Notes under the pieces: model-generated
The model's input: only the letters and a program-made list of their open reading frames with translations
What the model was told of the DNA's origin: nothing
The model's database searches: none
Made by a program: the position numbers and the translations under genes
Shown here: positions 1-8,636 of the stretch, piece by piece
Layout of the letters: every line of letters begins with the position of its first letter
Numbering within the stretch: the stretch's first letter is position 1
NCBI GenBank assembly: GCA_964539745.1
Contig: CAZIJU010000006.1
Coordinates: forward strand, 1 to 64,000
Source: DSNY01 sp964539745
GTDB taxonomy: Bacteria; Pseudomonadota; Gammaproteobacteria; Burkholderiales; Burkholderiaceae_F
Direction of reading: 5' to 3'
DNA: 64,000 nt

Positions 1-3
1 AAA

Positions 4-80
4 TGGCTGGGGAGGAAGGATTCGAACCCTCGAATGGCGGAATCAAAATCCGCTGCCTTAACCAGCTTGGCGACTCCCCA
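4..80 (-). tRNA. tRNA-Gln (UUG)
   Basis: Read on the minus strand this is a complete 77-nt cloverleaf. The 7-bp acceptor stem (TGGGGAG with CTCCCCA) is perfect, and the 3' end has a discriminator G followed by an encoded CCA. The T-arm carries GGTTCGAATCC. The anticodon stem GCGGA/TCCGC encloses the loop TTTTGAT, giving anticodon TTG, so it reads CAA glutamine codons. It lies downstream of ispE on the same strand; ispE followed by tRNA-Gln is a common betaproteobacterial order. Confidence 0.96.
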
Positions 81-128
81 GCGCGAAACCTCGTTTCCGC
101 GCCGCACTTCGGCACCGGTGGCGGCTGG

Positions 129-1019
129 TCACCACGCGGCGAGCGGATGCTCCTGCAGGCTTTGCACGGACCAGCCTTTCCAGCCGTCGGGCAGGTCCGC
201 TAAAGCTTCGCGCGCCTGCGCTTCGGACTCGACCGGCACGAACACCGCCGAACCGGATCCCGTCATTCGCGCCGGGCCGTAGCGCGCAAGGTGCGCAATG
301 GCGGCGTCGACTGCCGGAACCCGACGCCGGACGACCGGCTCAAGGTCGTTGGCGCCGAATAGCGCGCGCGGAAAAGCTTTCCGCTCCGCGGAAAAGGCGG
401 GCATTGTCGTGAGTTTCGCGCGTCGTGTCAAACCGGGGTCGGCAAAGATTTCCGCCGTCGAAACAGCGACTTGCGGATGCACGACCGCGAAGTGCGTGCG
501 TGGCCAGTCGATCTGCGCCAGCCGCTCACCGACGCCTTCGACGAAGGCCGGTCCGCGGCCCAGGAAAAACGGCACGTCGGCGCCGAGCCGAAGCGCGAGC
601 GCGGCCAGCCTTTCGCGCGGCCAGTTGAGGTCCCACAGCCGATTCAGTGCGATCAGCGTCGTCGCCGCGTCGGACGAGCCGCCGCCCATGCCGCTGCCGG
701 CCGGGATGCGCTTGTCCACGTGGATCGAGACGCCGAGCGCGGTCGCCGACTCGGCTTGCAGCAGCCGCGCGGCGCGCACCGCCAGATCGCGCTCGACTTC
801 GCCGATCACGTCGCCCGTGCGCTCGATCACGCCGTCGTCGCGGCTTTCGAAGTCGAGCGTGTCGGCGAGGTCGATCGGAACGAAGACGCTCTGCAACTCG
901 TGATAGCCATCGGCGCGCCGTCCGACGACGTGCAGAAACAGGTTGAGCTTCGCCGGCGCGGGCAGGCCGAGGAACAGGCGCGGCACGACGCTGCTCAGCT
1001 TCGGGGCGGGACGGTCCAC
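129..1019 (-). CDS. ispE: 4-diphosphocytidyl-2-C-methyl-D-erythritol kinase
   Basis: GHMP-family kinase that phosphorylates CDP-methylerythritol with ATP in the cytosolic MEP pathway to isoprenoid precursors. The N-terminal motif PAPAKLNLFLHV (about residues 20-31) carries the family lysine (K24). The glycine-rich ATP loop GSGMGGGSSDAA is at 108-119, and LGADVPFF at 145-152 carries the catalytic aspartate. Length (296 aa) is normal. The GTG start at 1019 overlaps the 3' end of the upstream methyltransferase gene by 25 bases; a second GTG at 986 would remove the overlap and cannot be excluded. Translational coupling with the methyltransferase is plausible. Confidence 0.95.
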   Translation of the reverse strand: MDRPAPKLSSVVPRLFLGLPAPAKLNLFLHVVGRRADGYHELQSVFVPIDLADTLDFESRDDGVIERTGDVIGEVERDLAVRAARLLQAESATALGVSIHVDKRIPAGSGMGGGSSDAATTLIALNRLWDLNWPRERLAALALRLGADVPFFLGRGPAFVEGVGERLAQIDWPRTHFAVVHPQVAVSTAEIFADPGLTRRAKLTTMPAFSAERKAFPRALFGANDLEPVVRRRVPAVDAAIAHLARYGPARMTGSGSAVFVPVESEAQAREALADLPDGWKGWSVQSLQEHPLAAW

Positions 1020-1582
1020 AGGTAGATCCGGCTGCGGTCGACGTCGACGTGCCTCTGGGGTGTCCAGTCACCCATGTCGAAGTCATGCGAAACGATGCGC
1101 GTGCCGGGTTTCAGTTCCTTCAGCAGGCGCGGGCGAAGCTGCAGGTTGATGCCGGGCAGCAGATACATCGTGACGACCGTGGCCGGCGCGATGTCGAAGT
1201 GGAACACGTCGCCGACTTCGAAGCGCGCGAGGTGCGCCACGCCCGCTTTCTTCGCGTTGGCGCGCGCCTCGACGATGCGCTGCGGATCCAGGTCGACGCC
1301 GACGCCGCGGCAGCCGAAGCGCTGCGCGGCGCGCACGACGATGCGGCCGTCGCCGCAGCCCAGGTCGTAGACGAGATCGTTCTTCGTGACCTGCGCCAGA
1401 TCGAGCATCGCGTCGACGACCTTCATCGGTGTGGGCATGTAGGGCACGTCGAGCGGGCGCCCCGGCTCGCCCGGGCGCACGTCGGCGGATGCTTCGTCGG
1501 GCGCAAACAGAGTCGCGGCGGGCAGCGCCTGCGCCGCGGGAAGCAGCGCGGCACCGAACAGAAGGCGGCGGCGCGAGGTCAT
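995..1582 (-). CDS. exported class I SAM-dependent methyltransferase
   Basis: A 195-aa Rossmann-fold methyltransferase. Motif I is VYDLGCGDGR at 71-80, followed by an acidic strand end GVDLDP (95-100) that would bind the SAM ribose. The N-terminus SRRRLLFGAALLPAAQA looks like a twin-arginine or Sec signal, so the enzyme may be periplasmic or membrane anchored, which is unusual for a SAM-dependent enzyme. The substrate is unknown; the nearest family description is a methyltransferase-domain protein of the UbiE/Methyltransf_25 type. It lies between lolB and ispE on the same strand. Confidence 0.75.
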   Translation of the reverse strand: MTSRRRLLFGAALLPAAQALPAATLFAPDEASADVRPGEPGRPLDVPYMPTPMKVVDAMLDLAQVTKNDLVYDLGCGDGRIVVRAAQRFGCRGVGVDLDPQRIVEARANAKKAGVAHLARFEVGDVFHFDIAPATVVTMYLLPGINLQLRPRLLKELKPGTRIVSHDFDMGDWTPQRHVDVDRSRIYLWTVPPRS

Positions 1583-1616
1583 CGGAATCTCCAGTCGAAC
1601 GGGCAGGCGCGGCGCA

Positions 1617-2438
1617 TCATCCCGCAGGATCGTCGAGCACGAGCTGCAGGCGGATCGCCGGCGAGGCGTTGTGCGCGGGCCGCTCGAACGATAGGCGGCG
1701 CGGCAGATCGTTCGAGGCGAAGCGTTCGAGCACGCGGATCGTCCAACCGTCCTGTTCGATCACACCGACGCGTCCGTCCTGCTCGGTCGTGCGCGCCGGG
1801 CGCCGCGCCACCGGGCGCCCGACGATCCAGTCGGCGATGCCGGTGGCTGGCAGCGCGAAGCCCAGCGCCTGTTCGGCCAGCGCTTCGGCACTGGCGCCAC
1901 GCAGCTCGCGCGGCGGCGAACCCGGTTCGGTCAGCCGCGCGCCCTCGGGTCCGGTTTCGACCCGCGCCAGCGTGGTGCCCAGCGGCGACGCGAGATCGAG
2001 CGTCAGCGATTCGCCGCGGACCGACAGCACGAACCGCCCGGACAGGTTTTCCTGCCGGCCGTCCATCATGGCAACCGCCGAAAACCGCCCCGCGTGCACG
2101 CGCTCGGCCGGCGCCGGCGGCGGCAGGCTCGCGCAGGCGACGAGTCCGCCCAAGAGGACAAGCGCGCCAATGCGCGCGCGGGCCGATCGGCAAGCGGACT
2201 CGTCGTCCCCGCGGATGCGGGGACCCAGTGTCTTTGCCCAATTTCCCGAGAGGACAAGCGCGCCAATGCGCACGCGGGCCGATCGGCAAGCGGACTCGTC
2301 GTCCCCGCCCCCGACAACAGCACTCGGGGGCAGGCTCCAGCGGCGACCCAGTGTCTTTGCCCAATTTCCCGAGAGGACAAGCGCGCCAATGCGCGCGCGG
2401 GCCGATCGGCAAGCGGACTCGTCGTTCCAGCGCGGCAT
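1617..2438 (-). CDS. lolB: outer-membrane lipoprotein LolB with a repeated N-terminal extension
   Basis: LolB accepts lipoproteins from the periplasmic carrier LolA and inserts them in the outer membrane. The mature part fits the family: lipobox LVAC, then about 170 aa with GRFVLSVRG and a C-terminal LQLVLDD. The lipobox is oddly placed, about 100 residues from the start, because the 17-aa segment DESACRSARARIGALVL occurs three times in frame (2407-2373, 2300-2250 and 2204-2154 approximately on the + scale), separated by REP-derived peptides. Removing the repeats restores an ordinary 25-35-aa lipoprotein signal. I chose ATG 2438; a GTG at 2447 is also in frame. The TPR gene ends at 2454. Function of this allele is uncertain. 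Confidence 0.8.
   Translation of the reverse strand: MPRWNDESACRSARARIGALVLSGNWAKTLGRRWSLPPSAVVGGGDDESACRSARVRIGALVLSGNWAKTLGPRIRGDDESACRSARARIGALVLLGGLVACASLPPPAPAERVHAGRFSAVAMMDGRQENLSGRFVLSVRGESLTLDLASPLGTTLARVETGPEGARLTEPGSPPRELRGASAEALAEQALGFALPATGIADWIVGRPVARRPARTTEQDGRVGVIEQDGWTIRVLERFASNDLPRRLSFERPAHNASPAIRLQLVLDDPAG
2154..2423 (-). repeat. in-frame tandem repeat of the lolB signal-peptide segment with REP inserts
   Basis: Two full units (2301-2423, 123 bp; 2205-2300, 96 bp) and a partial third (2154-2204, 51 bp) share a near-identical 51-bp block encoding DESACRSAR[AV]RIGALVL. The two spacers share a 27-bp block encoding SGNWAKTLG and then differ. One carries the palindrome gtccccgcggatgcggggac (about 2209-2228). 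The other carries gcccccga...tcgggggc (2307-2314/2324-2331). Both spacer lengths are multiples of three, so the reading frame survives. The peptides WAKTLGPRIRGDD and WVPASAGTT read from such spacers are hallmark translations of proteobacterial REP sequences. Confidence 0.85.
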
Positions 2439-2453
2439 CGACTGCACCGCGAC

Positions 2454-4277
2454 CTACAACTTGACCTTGAGCCGAGCGAGCGTCGCCTTCAGCGTCTCGT
2501 TGTCGGGCTCCTTCTTCCGGTATTCGCGCCACAGCCGCCGCGCCGCTTCGCGCTCGCCCTGCGCCCACATTACTTCGCCGAGGTGCGCGGCGACCTCGGC
2601 TTCGGGTTTGAGCTTGTACGCTCGCTCCAGGTACTCGCGCGCGCGCGCAAGATCGCCGAGGCGGAAGTAGACCCAGCCCATCGAATCGAGGATGTAGCCG
2701 TCCTCGGGCGCGAGCTCGAGCGCCCGTTCGATCAGCTCGCGCGCTTCTTGCAGCCGGATGTTGCGATCGGCAAACGTGTAGCCGAGCGCGTTGTATGCGT
2801 GGGCGTAATCGGGCCGCAGCTTGATCAGCTGGCGCAGGTGGCCTTCCATCACGTCGAGCTTGTCAAGCCGCTCGGCCGCCATCGCCGCGTCGTACAGCAG
2901 CCCCGTGTCATCGGGCGCGCGCGCCAGCGCCTGCGCGAGCACGTCGTAGGCGTCGCGGTAGCGCTTCGCCTCGCGCAGAAGCTGCGCCTCGGCGAGCACG
3001 ATCTGCGTGCGTTCCTCGTTGCTCGCTGCCGGCGTTTCGGCGAGCACCTTGCGGCCTTCTTCGACGCGCTTCATCTTGCCCAGCACCAGCGCGCGCCGCA
3101 CGCGCGCGTTGACGTACTGCTCGCCGCCGCCGATGCGGTCGAGCCACTGCAGCGCTTCGGCGTAGCGCTTGTCCTCTTCGGCGATGCGCGCGAGATTCAG
3201 ATACGCGGGGTCGGGGTCGCGCTCGACACCCGGGTTTTGCTCGAGCAGCTTCAGATAGCGCTCGAACAGCCTGCGCGCGTCGGCGCGCAGCGCCGGCGTC
3301 TCGAGCGAAAGCACCGCGAGCGCGTACAGCGCGTCGAGATTGCGCTCGTCGGCACCGACGACCTGCGCGAACTGCGCACGCGCCTCGTCGTATTTCGCGT
3401 CCGCGACCAGCAGCCGCGCGTAACCCATTCGCGCCTCGAGCGCCTGCGGGTTGCGCGCGAGGAACTCCTGCAGCAGCTGCAGCGCGCGTGCGCGCCCGGC
3501 CGCGTCGTCCTTGCCTTCGGGCCGCGCCATCAGTTGCGCTGCGGTCAGCGCCGCGCGCTCGAAGTCCGGACGCAGCGCGAGCGCCGATTGCGCGAGCTCG
3601 ATCGCGCGCGGCGCAAGCCCCGCCGCGTGCGCGCCGCCGGCGAGCACGAGCCGCACGTCGGCGCCGATCTTCGGGTCGTCGCGGTAGGGCTGGGCGAGTT
3701 TTTCGAGAAGCGCGAAGCCGGCAGCGCGATCGGGCGCGCGCGCGAGTGAACGCTGAACGCGCGCCAGTTCCGCGGCCGGATCGGCCGCGGTCTTGACCTG
3801 CGCCGCGAGCGCCGTCGCTGCCTCGTCGTACTTGCCGTTGGCCACCAGCAGCGCGGTCACCGCCTGCGCCGCTTCGCTCGACGCCGGGTCGAGCTCGCGC
3901 CACAGCTTCGCCGCCTCGAGCGCCTGCGGCGCGGCGCGTCCGCCGATCGCGATTTCCGCCGCGCGCCGCGCCAGCCGCGGATCGCGCGTGGCGCGTGCGA
4001 CGGAGAGGTACGTGGCGAAGGCTGCACCCGTGTCGCCGCGCTGCAAAGCGACCTCGGCGGCCATGATCTGGAACAGCAGCGGGCCGCTCAGTTCGACCTC
4101 CGGCGGCGAACCGTCCGGCTTGGGCGCGCGCGGTTCGGCCGCCGGCGCCGCAGCCGGCGGCGCGTTGGCCGGTTCGGGCGCGGCCGCCGACGTGCTGGCG
4201 CAACCTACAATCCAGACCGCCGAGGCCAGCGCCGCGAGCGCGGACAAGAGTCGGAACCAAGCCATCGCGTGAGTCAT
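2454..4277 (-). CDS. TPR-repeat lipoprotein
   Basis: A 607-aa protein with a lipoprotein signal (hydrophobic run to IVGC, Cys26), then an Ala/Pro-rich linker to about residue 58 and tetratricopeptide repeats to the end. The clearest repeats lie near residues 485-580 (PDYAHAYNALGYTFADR, PEDGYILDSMGWVYFRLGD, AREYLERAYKLKPEAE). TPR lipoproteins next to lolB/ispE are conserved in Burkholderiales and are thought to act as periplasmic scaffolds; the partner is unknown. It is first in a minus-strand run TPR-lolB-methyltransferase-ispE and diverges from mutM. ATG at 4265 (MAWFRLL) is an alternative start. Confidence 0.85.
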   Translation of the reverse strand: MTHAMAWFRLLSALAALASAVWIVGCASTSAAAPEPANAPPAAAPAAEPRAPKPDGSPPEVELSGPLLFQIMAAEVALQRGDTGAAFATYLSVARATRDPRLARRAAEIAIGGRAAPQALEAAKLWRELDPASSEAAQAVTALLVANGKYDEAATALAAQVKTAADPAAELARVQRSLARAPDRAAGFALLEKLAQPYRDDPKIGADVRLVLAGGAHAAGLAPRAIELAQSALALRPDFERAALTAAQLMARPEGKDDAAGRARALQLLQEFLARNPQALEARMGYARLLVADAKYDEARAQFAQVVGADERNLDALYALAVLSLETPALRADARRLFERYLKLLEQNPGVERDPDPAYLNLARIAEEDKRYAEALQWLDRIGGGEQYVNARVRRALVLGKMKRVEEGRKVLAETPAASNEERTQIVLAEAQLLREAKRYRDAYDVLAQALARAPDDTGLLYDAAMAAERLDKLDVMEGHLRQLIKLRPDYAHAYNALGYTFADRNIRLQEARELIERALELAPEDGYILDSMGWVYFRLGDLARAREYLERAYKLKPEAEVAAHLGEVMWAQGEREAARRLWREYRKKEPDNETLKATLARLKVKL

Positions 4278-4497
4278 GATGCGAACACCGGAAGGCGCCG
4301 GGCGCCGCGCTACCGCGGCGATCGGCGCGAATGGATCGTGCCGCAGTGTAGCCGCGCCGCCGTATCGTCACGGCCGCGGGATAAGCGTCGTTTGCGCGGC
4401 GCTTCGCTGATGACCGCGAAAGCGGCGTTTGGTGCCGCGCCGCGCGCCGCGCGCCGCGCGCGGTGCGCCCGACGGCCGGGTCGCGCCGGCGCTGCCG

Positions 4498-5334
4498 ATG
4501 CCTGAACTGCCCGAGGTCGAGGTCACGCGCCGCGCGCTGTCGCCGCACGTCGAAGGGCGCACGGTGCGGCGGCTCGTCGTGCGCCAACACCGGCTGCGCT
4601 GGCCGGTGCCGGCGCAGCTTGCGCGCGCGATCGCTCGGCAGACCGTCATCGCGCTCGACCGGCGCGGCAAGTATCTGCTGTGGCGCTTCGCGCAGGGCAC
4701 GCTGATCTCGCACCTCGGCATGTCGGGATCGTGGCGGGTGCACGTCGGCGCCGCCCCCGCGCCGGGCGTGCACGATCACGTCGACATCGTTTTCGACGGC
4801 GCGCCGCCGCAACTGGCGCGGCTGACCGATCCGCGCCGCTTCGGCGCGCTGCTATGGCATGCGGCGCGCGACGGCGACGTTCAGCGGCACCCGCTGCTCG
4901 CTGCGCTCGGCATCGAGCCGTTCGATGCGCGCTTCGACGGACGGTGGCTGCACGCGGGCACGCGCGGCCGCAGCGCGTCGATCAAACAGGTGCTGCTGGC
5001 CGGCGACGTCGTCGTCGGAGTCGGAAACATCTACGCATCCGAAAGCCTGTTCCGCGCGGGCATCCATCCGGCGGCTCCGGCGCAGCGGCTCGGTCCGGCG
5101 CGTTGCGAACGCCTGGCCGACGCGATCCGCACGGTGCTCGCCGAGGCCATCGGTGTAGGCGGCAGCACGCTGCGCGATTTCGTCGGCGCCGACGGCGCGC
5201 GGGGTTACTTCATGCTCGACGCCTTCGTCTACGACCGCGCCGGGCTGCCGTGCAAGGTCTGCGGCGCGCCGATCCGCCGCATCGTGCAGGGCCAGCGAGC
5301 GACGTTCTTCTGCCCGCGCTGCCAGCGCCGCTGA
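4498..5334 (+). CDS. mutM: formamidopyrimidine-DNA glycosylase
   Basis: Bifunctional base-excision enzyme that removes 8-oxoguanine and formamidopyrimidines and nicks the abasic site. The start at 4498 gives the invariant MPELPEVEV N-terminus (Pro2 is the Schiff-base nucleophile, Glu3 the proton donor). Lys58 in RRGKYLLW matches the 8-oxoG-contacting lysine. The C-terminal zinc finger CKVCG...FFCPRCQRR is intact. Its 278-aa length is typical. In-frame codons reach upstream to 4429, but the essential N-terminal proline fixes the start. mutY, the partner enzyme of the same pathway, lies about 2.2 kb downstream on this strand. Confidence 0.97.
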   Translation: MPELPEVEVTRRALSPHVEGRTVRRLVVRQHRLRWPVPAQLARAIARQTVIALDRRGKYLLWRFAQGTLISHLGMSGSWRVHVGAAPAPGVHDHVDIVFDGAPPQLARLTDPRRFGALLWHAARDGDVQRHPLLAALGIEPFDARFDGRWLHAGTRGRSASIKQVLLAGDVVVGVGNIYASESLFRAGIHPAAPAQRLGPARCERLADAIRTVLAEAIGVGGSTLRDFVGADGARGYFMLDAFVYDRAGLPCKVCGAPIRRIVQGQRATFFCPRCQRR

Positions 5335-5453
5335 GGCGCCGCGGTTCGCGCGAACAGCGGGCGCTTGATCATCCAATTCTCGCTATCGCGCGACTGTGCG
5401 CTGCGAAACCTGCGTGCTAGAGTCGGCCGCGCCGCTTGGACGTGGCGTGGCCG

Positions 5454-7442
5454 ATGGCTCAACTCGCGACGAGTTTTCAGGAATACGGCGCCTGGCGCGA
5501 TTCGCTCGCGGGGGCGATCGGGCAACTGCGCCGCTGGCTCGAGCAGTCGCAGCTGCTCGAAGCCGACGCCGCGCGCAGGCTCGACGTCGCGCTCGACCGG
5601 CTCGGTCAGGACAAGCTCGTCATCGCCTTCGTCGCCGAGTTCTCGCGCGGCAAGTCCGAACTGATCAACGCGATCTTCTTCGCCGACTACGGTCGGCGCA
5701 TCCTGCCGTCGTCGGCCGGGCGCACGACGATGTGCCCCACCGAGCTGATGTACGACGAGTCGCTGCCGCCGTGCATCCGCGCGCTGCCGATCGAAACGCG
5801 CGCGCGGCTCGGCACGACGACCGACTTCAAGAAGGCGAGCGCCGAGTGGCGCGTGTTTCCGGTCAACACCGCGTCGCCCGACGGCATGCTGCACGCGTTT
5901 CGGCTGGTCGCCGAAACGGTCAAGGTGTCGGTTGACGAAGCGCGCATGTACGGGCTATTTGATCCGGACGATCCGGACCAGGCGCTCGCGATCGACAAGC
6001 ACGGCATGGTCGAGATTTCGCGCTGGCGCCACGCGGTGATCAACTTCCCTCATCCGCTGCTCAAGCAGGGGCTCGTGATCCTGGACACGCCGGGGCTGAA
6101 CGCGATCGGCACCGAGCCCGAGCTGACGCTGTCGCTGGTTCCGAGCGCGCACGCGGTGCTGTTCGTGCTCGCCGCCGACACCGGAGTCACCAAGAGCGAC
6201 CTCGACGTCTGGCGCCACATCGTCGGCGACTCGGGCAACGCGCACAACCATATCGCCGTATTGAACAAGATCGACGGCCTGTGGGACGCGCTCAAGAGCG
6301 AGGAGGAGATCGACGCCGAGGTGCAGTGCCAGGTCGCCAGCGTCAGCCGCACGCTCGATCTGGCGCCAGAGCGAGTCTTTCCGGTGTCGGCGCAGAAAGG
6401 TCTGGTCGCCAAGGTCACCGACGACACGCGGCTGCTGCAGTTGAGCCGCCTGCCGGCGCTCGAGGCGGCGCTGGTGGATCTGCTGGTGCCGGCCAAGCAG
6501 CGCATCGTGCGCGACCAGGCGATCGCCGTCGTCGAACGAATCAATGCCGAGGTGCGGCAGGCGCTCGCCGCGCGCGAGCGCAACCTGATCGAGCAGCTGT
6601 ACGAGTTGCGTGCGCTGCAGGGCAAGAACCAGAGCTCGATCGAGCGCATGCTGATCCGCGCGCGAAGCGAGCAGCGCGAGTTTGAGGACAACGTTCGCAA
6701 GATCGTCGCCGCGCGCGTAGTGCTGTCGCGGCTCGCGGAGCAGGCGTACGAGCCGCTGCGGCTCGAGTCGCTGCGCGGCCGCGTGCTCGAGGCGCGCGAG
6801 CGCATGCGCAAGAGCCGGCTGACGCCGCAGTTCCTGTCGGCGGTCCGGGATTACTTCGCGCAGCTGCGCGAGCTGCTGCGCGCGTCCAGCGCGAAGCTGC
6901 TCGAGATCGAGCAGATGGTGCTCGGCGTGCAGCGCCGCTTTGCCGAAGACCTCGGCTGGAGCACGCCGCCGCCGATGCCGTTTTCGCTCGATACCTACAT
7001 GGCCGAGCTGGAACGCGCGGAAGCCGCGTACCGCAACCACTTCGGCGCGCTGGCGGTGCTCACGCGCGACAAGTGGTCGCTGATCGAGCGCTTCTTCGAT
7101 ACGGTCGTGTCGAAGTCGCGCGAGGTGTTCGCAGCGGCCGAGCGCGACGCCGAAGCCTGGGTCCGGTCGCTGCTGCCGCCGCTGGAGGTTCAGGTGCGCG
7201 AGCAGCGCGCGCAACTGAAGAAACGCGCCGAGTCGGTCGCGCGCATCCGCGACGCGCAGGAGTCGCTCGACGAACGCATCGGCCAGCTCGAAGAGGCGCT
7301 CGAGGACGTGCAGTCCAGGCTCGAGGAACTGAAGCGGCTCGGCGGCCGCGCCCGCCAGATCGCCGAACGCGAGCCGGCGGCGATGCCGCTGCGGGCGGCG
7401 AACGACGCCGAAACCCCCGCGTACCTGCGCGTCGAGATCTGA
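5454..7442 (+). CDS. dynamin-family large GTPase
   Basis: A 662-aa GTPase. The G1 loop AEFSRGKSE (GKS at about 66-68) has Ala in place of the usual first Gly. G3 is LDTPGLNAIG and G4 is LNKID. The C-terminal half is rich in long charged helices (for example REQRAQLKKRAESVARIRDAQ and ESLDERIGQLEEALEDV), consistent with dynamin-like stalk/coiled-coil regions. Bacterial dynamin-like proteins typically act on membranes, but no role can be assigned here. It lies 119 bp after mutM and 66 bp before mutY on the same strand. The start is ATG 5454; a TTG at 5436 is possible. Confidence 0.85.
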   Translation: MAQLATSFQEYGAWRDSLAGAIGQLRRWLEQSQLLEADAARRLDVALDRLGQDKLVIAFVAEFSRGKSELINAIFFADYGRRILPSSAGRTTMCPTELMYDESLPPCIRALPIETRARLGTTTDFKKASAEWRVFPVNTASPDGMLHAFRLVAETVKVSVDEARMYGLFDPDDPDQALAIDKHGMVEISRWRHAVINFPHPLLKQGLVILDTPGLNAIGTEPELTLSLVPSAHAVLFVLAADTGVTKSDLDVWRHIVGDSGNAHNHIAVLNKIDGLWDALKSEEEIDAEVQCQVASVSRTLDLAPERVFPVSAQKGLVAKVTDDTRLLQLSRLPALEAALVDLLVPAKQRIVRDQAIAVVERINAEVRQALAARERNLIEQLYELRALQGKNQSSIERMLIRARSEQREFEDNVRKIVAARVVLSRLAEQAYEPLRLESLRGRVLEARERMRKSRLTPQFLSAVRDYFAQLRELLRASSAKLLEIEQMVLGVQRRFAEDLGWSTPPPMPFSLDTYMAELERAEAAYRNHFGALAVLTRDKWSLIERFFDTVVSKSREVFAAAERDAEAWVRSLLPPLEVQVREQRAQLKKRAESVARIRDAQESLDERIGQLEEALEDVQSRLEELKRLGGRARQIAEREPAAMPLRAANDAETPAYLRVEI

Positions 7443-7508
7443 AGACGCGGCGGCGCGCGGCGCGTGTATCGTGGCGCGGCTTCGATTCAAGCGCGCCCCG
7501 ATCGACCG

Positions 7509-8636
7509 ATGAGTGAGTTCGCCGAGCGCGTGGCCGCGTGGCACGCAGCGCACGGACGGCGCGATCTGCCGTGGCAAGGCACGCGCGATCCGTACCGCGT
7601 CTGGCTGGCGGAGATCATGCTGCAGCAGACGCAGGTGGCCACCGTCGTCGGCTATTACGCGCGCTTCCTGCAACGCTTTCCCGATGTGGCGAGCCTGGCC
7701 GCCGCGCCGCTCGCGGACGTGATGCGGTCGTGGGCCGGACTCGGCTATTACAGCCGCGCGCGCAACCTGCACGCGTGCGCGCGCCGCGTCATGACCGAAC
7801 ACGGCGGTGAGTTCCCGCGCGATGCGCAGGCGCTGGCGCGGCTCCCGGGCATCGGCCGATCGACCGCCGCGGCGATCGCGGCATTCTGTTTCGGCGAGCG
7901 CGCCGCGATCCTCGACGGCAACGTCAAGCGCGTGCTCGCACGGCACTTCGGCGTCGAAGGTTACCCGGGGGCCGCCGCGGTCGAGCGCCGGCTGTGGCAG
8001 CTCGCGGACGAGCTGCTGCCGCCGCGGCGCGCGATGCCCGCCTACACGCAAGGGCTGATGGATCTGGGCGCGACGGTCTGCACGCGCGCGCGCGCGCGCT
8101 GCGAGGTTTGCCCGGTCGCGTCGACCTGCGCGGCGCTGCAGACCGGTCGAGTGGCCGAGCTGCCGATGCCGCGGCCGCGCAAGCCGGTGCGGACCCGGCG
8201 TGTGCGAATGCTGGTCGCCGTGCACGGCGACGCCGTTCTCGTCGAGCAACGTCCGCCGTCGGGCGTCTGGGGCGGGCTTCTTGCGCTGCCGCAGTTCGAA
8301 AGCGCGGCGGCGCTGCGCTCCGCCGTGCGGATGCTTGGCAACGGTGCGCGCGCGCGGCCGCTGCCGGCGCGCCGTCACGCGTTCACGCACTTCACGCTGG
8401 AGTTCACGCCGCATGTCGTCCGTCTGGCGCGGATCGCGCCGCGCGCAGCCGAGCCGGGCTGCGTCTGGCTGTCGCTCGCGCAGATCGAGACCGCGGCGCT
8501 GCCCACACCCATCCGCGCGCTGCTGTGCGACGTGCGAGCGGGGATCGACACGCCCCGGGCGAGGCGCGCGCGGCATACTGTGGCGCGCGCGCCGTCCAAG
8601 CGCGAAGAACTTCACGACAGGCAGACCCGCCGATGA
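7509..8636 (+). CDS. mutY: A/G-specific adenine glycosylase
   Basis: Removes adenine mispaired with 8-oxoguanine, completing the GO repair system with MutM. Visible features: EIMLQQTQV (catalytic Glu35 region), helix-hairpin-helix LPGIGRSTA at 112-120, catalytic Asp in ILDGNVKRV (Asp136), and the 4Fe-4S loop C-X6-C-X2-C-X5-C at Cys191/198/201/207. A C-terminal NUDIX-like domain follows from about residue 235. It is 375 aa, normal length. Its stop overlaps the next ATG in an ATGA junction at 8633-8636. Confidence 0.96.
   Translation: MSEFAERVAAWHAAHGRRDLPWQGTRDPYRVWLAEIMLQQTQVATVVGYYARFLQRFPDVASLAAAPLADVMRSWAGLGYYSRARNLHACARRVMTEHGGEFPRDAQALARLPGIGRSTAAAIAAFCFGERAAILDGNVKRVLARHFGVEGYPGAAAVERRLWQLADELLPPRRAMPAYTQGLMDLGATVCTRARARCEVCPVASTCAALQTGRVAELPMPRPRKPVRTRRVRMLVAVHGDAVLVEQRPPSGVWGGLLALPQFESAAALRSAVRMLGNGARARPLPARRHAFTHFTLEFTPHVVRLARIAPRAAEPGCVWLSLAQIETAALPTPIRALLCDVRAGIDTPRARRARHTVARAPSKREELHDRQTRR

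Noticed and set aside
2154..2423. CRISPR-like spaced repeats
   Set aside because: Only three copies, spacers contain shared REP palindromes, the repeat encodes the lolB signal peptide in frame, and no cas genes are near.
1049..2464. 471-aa plus-strand ORF
   Set aside because: Antisense shadow of the methyltransferase and lolB genes; composition is Arg-rich and no domain is seen. GC-rich codon bias keeps the opposite frames open.
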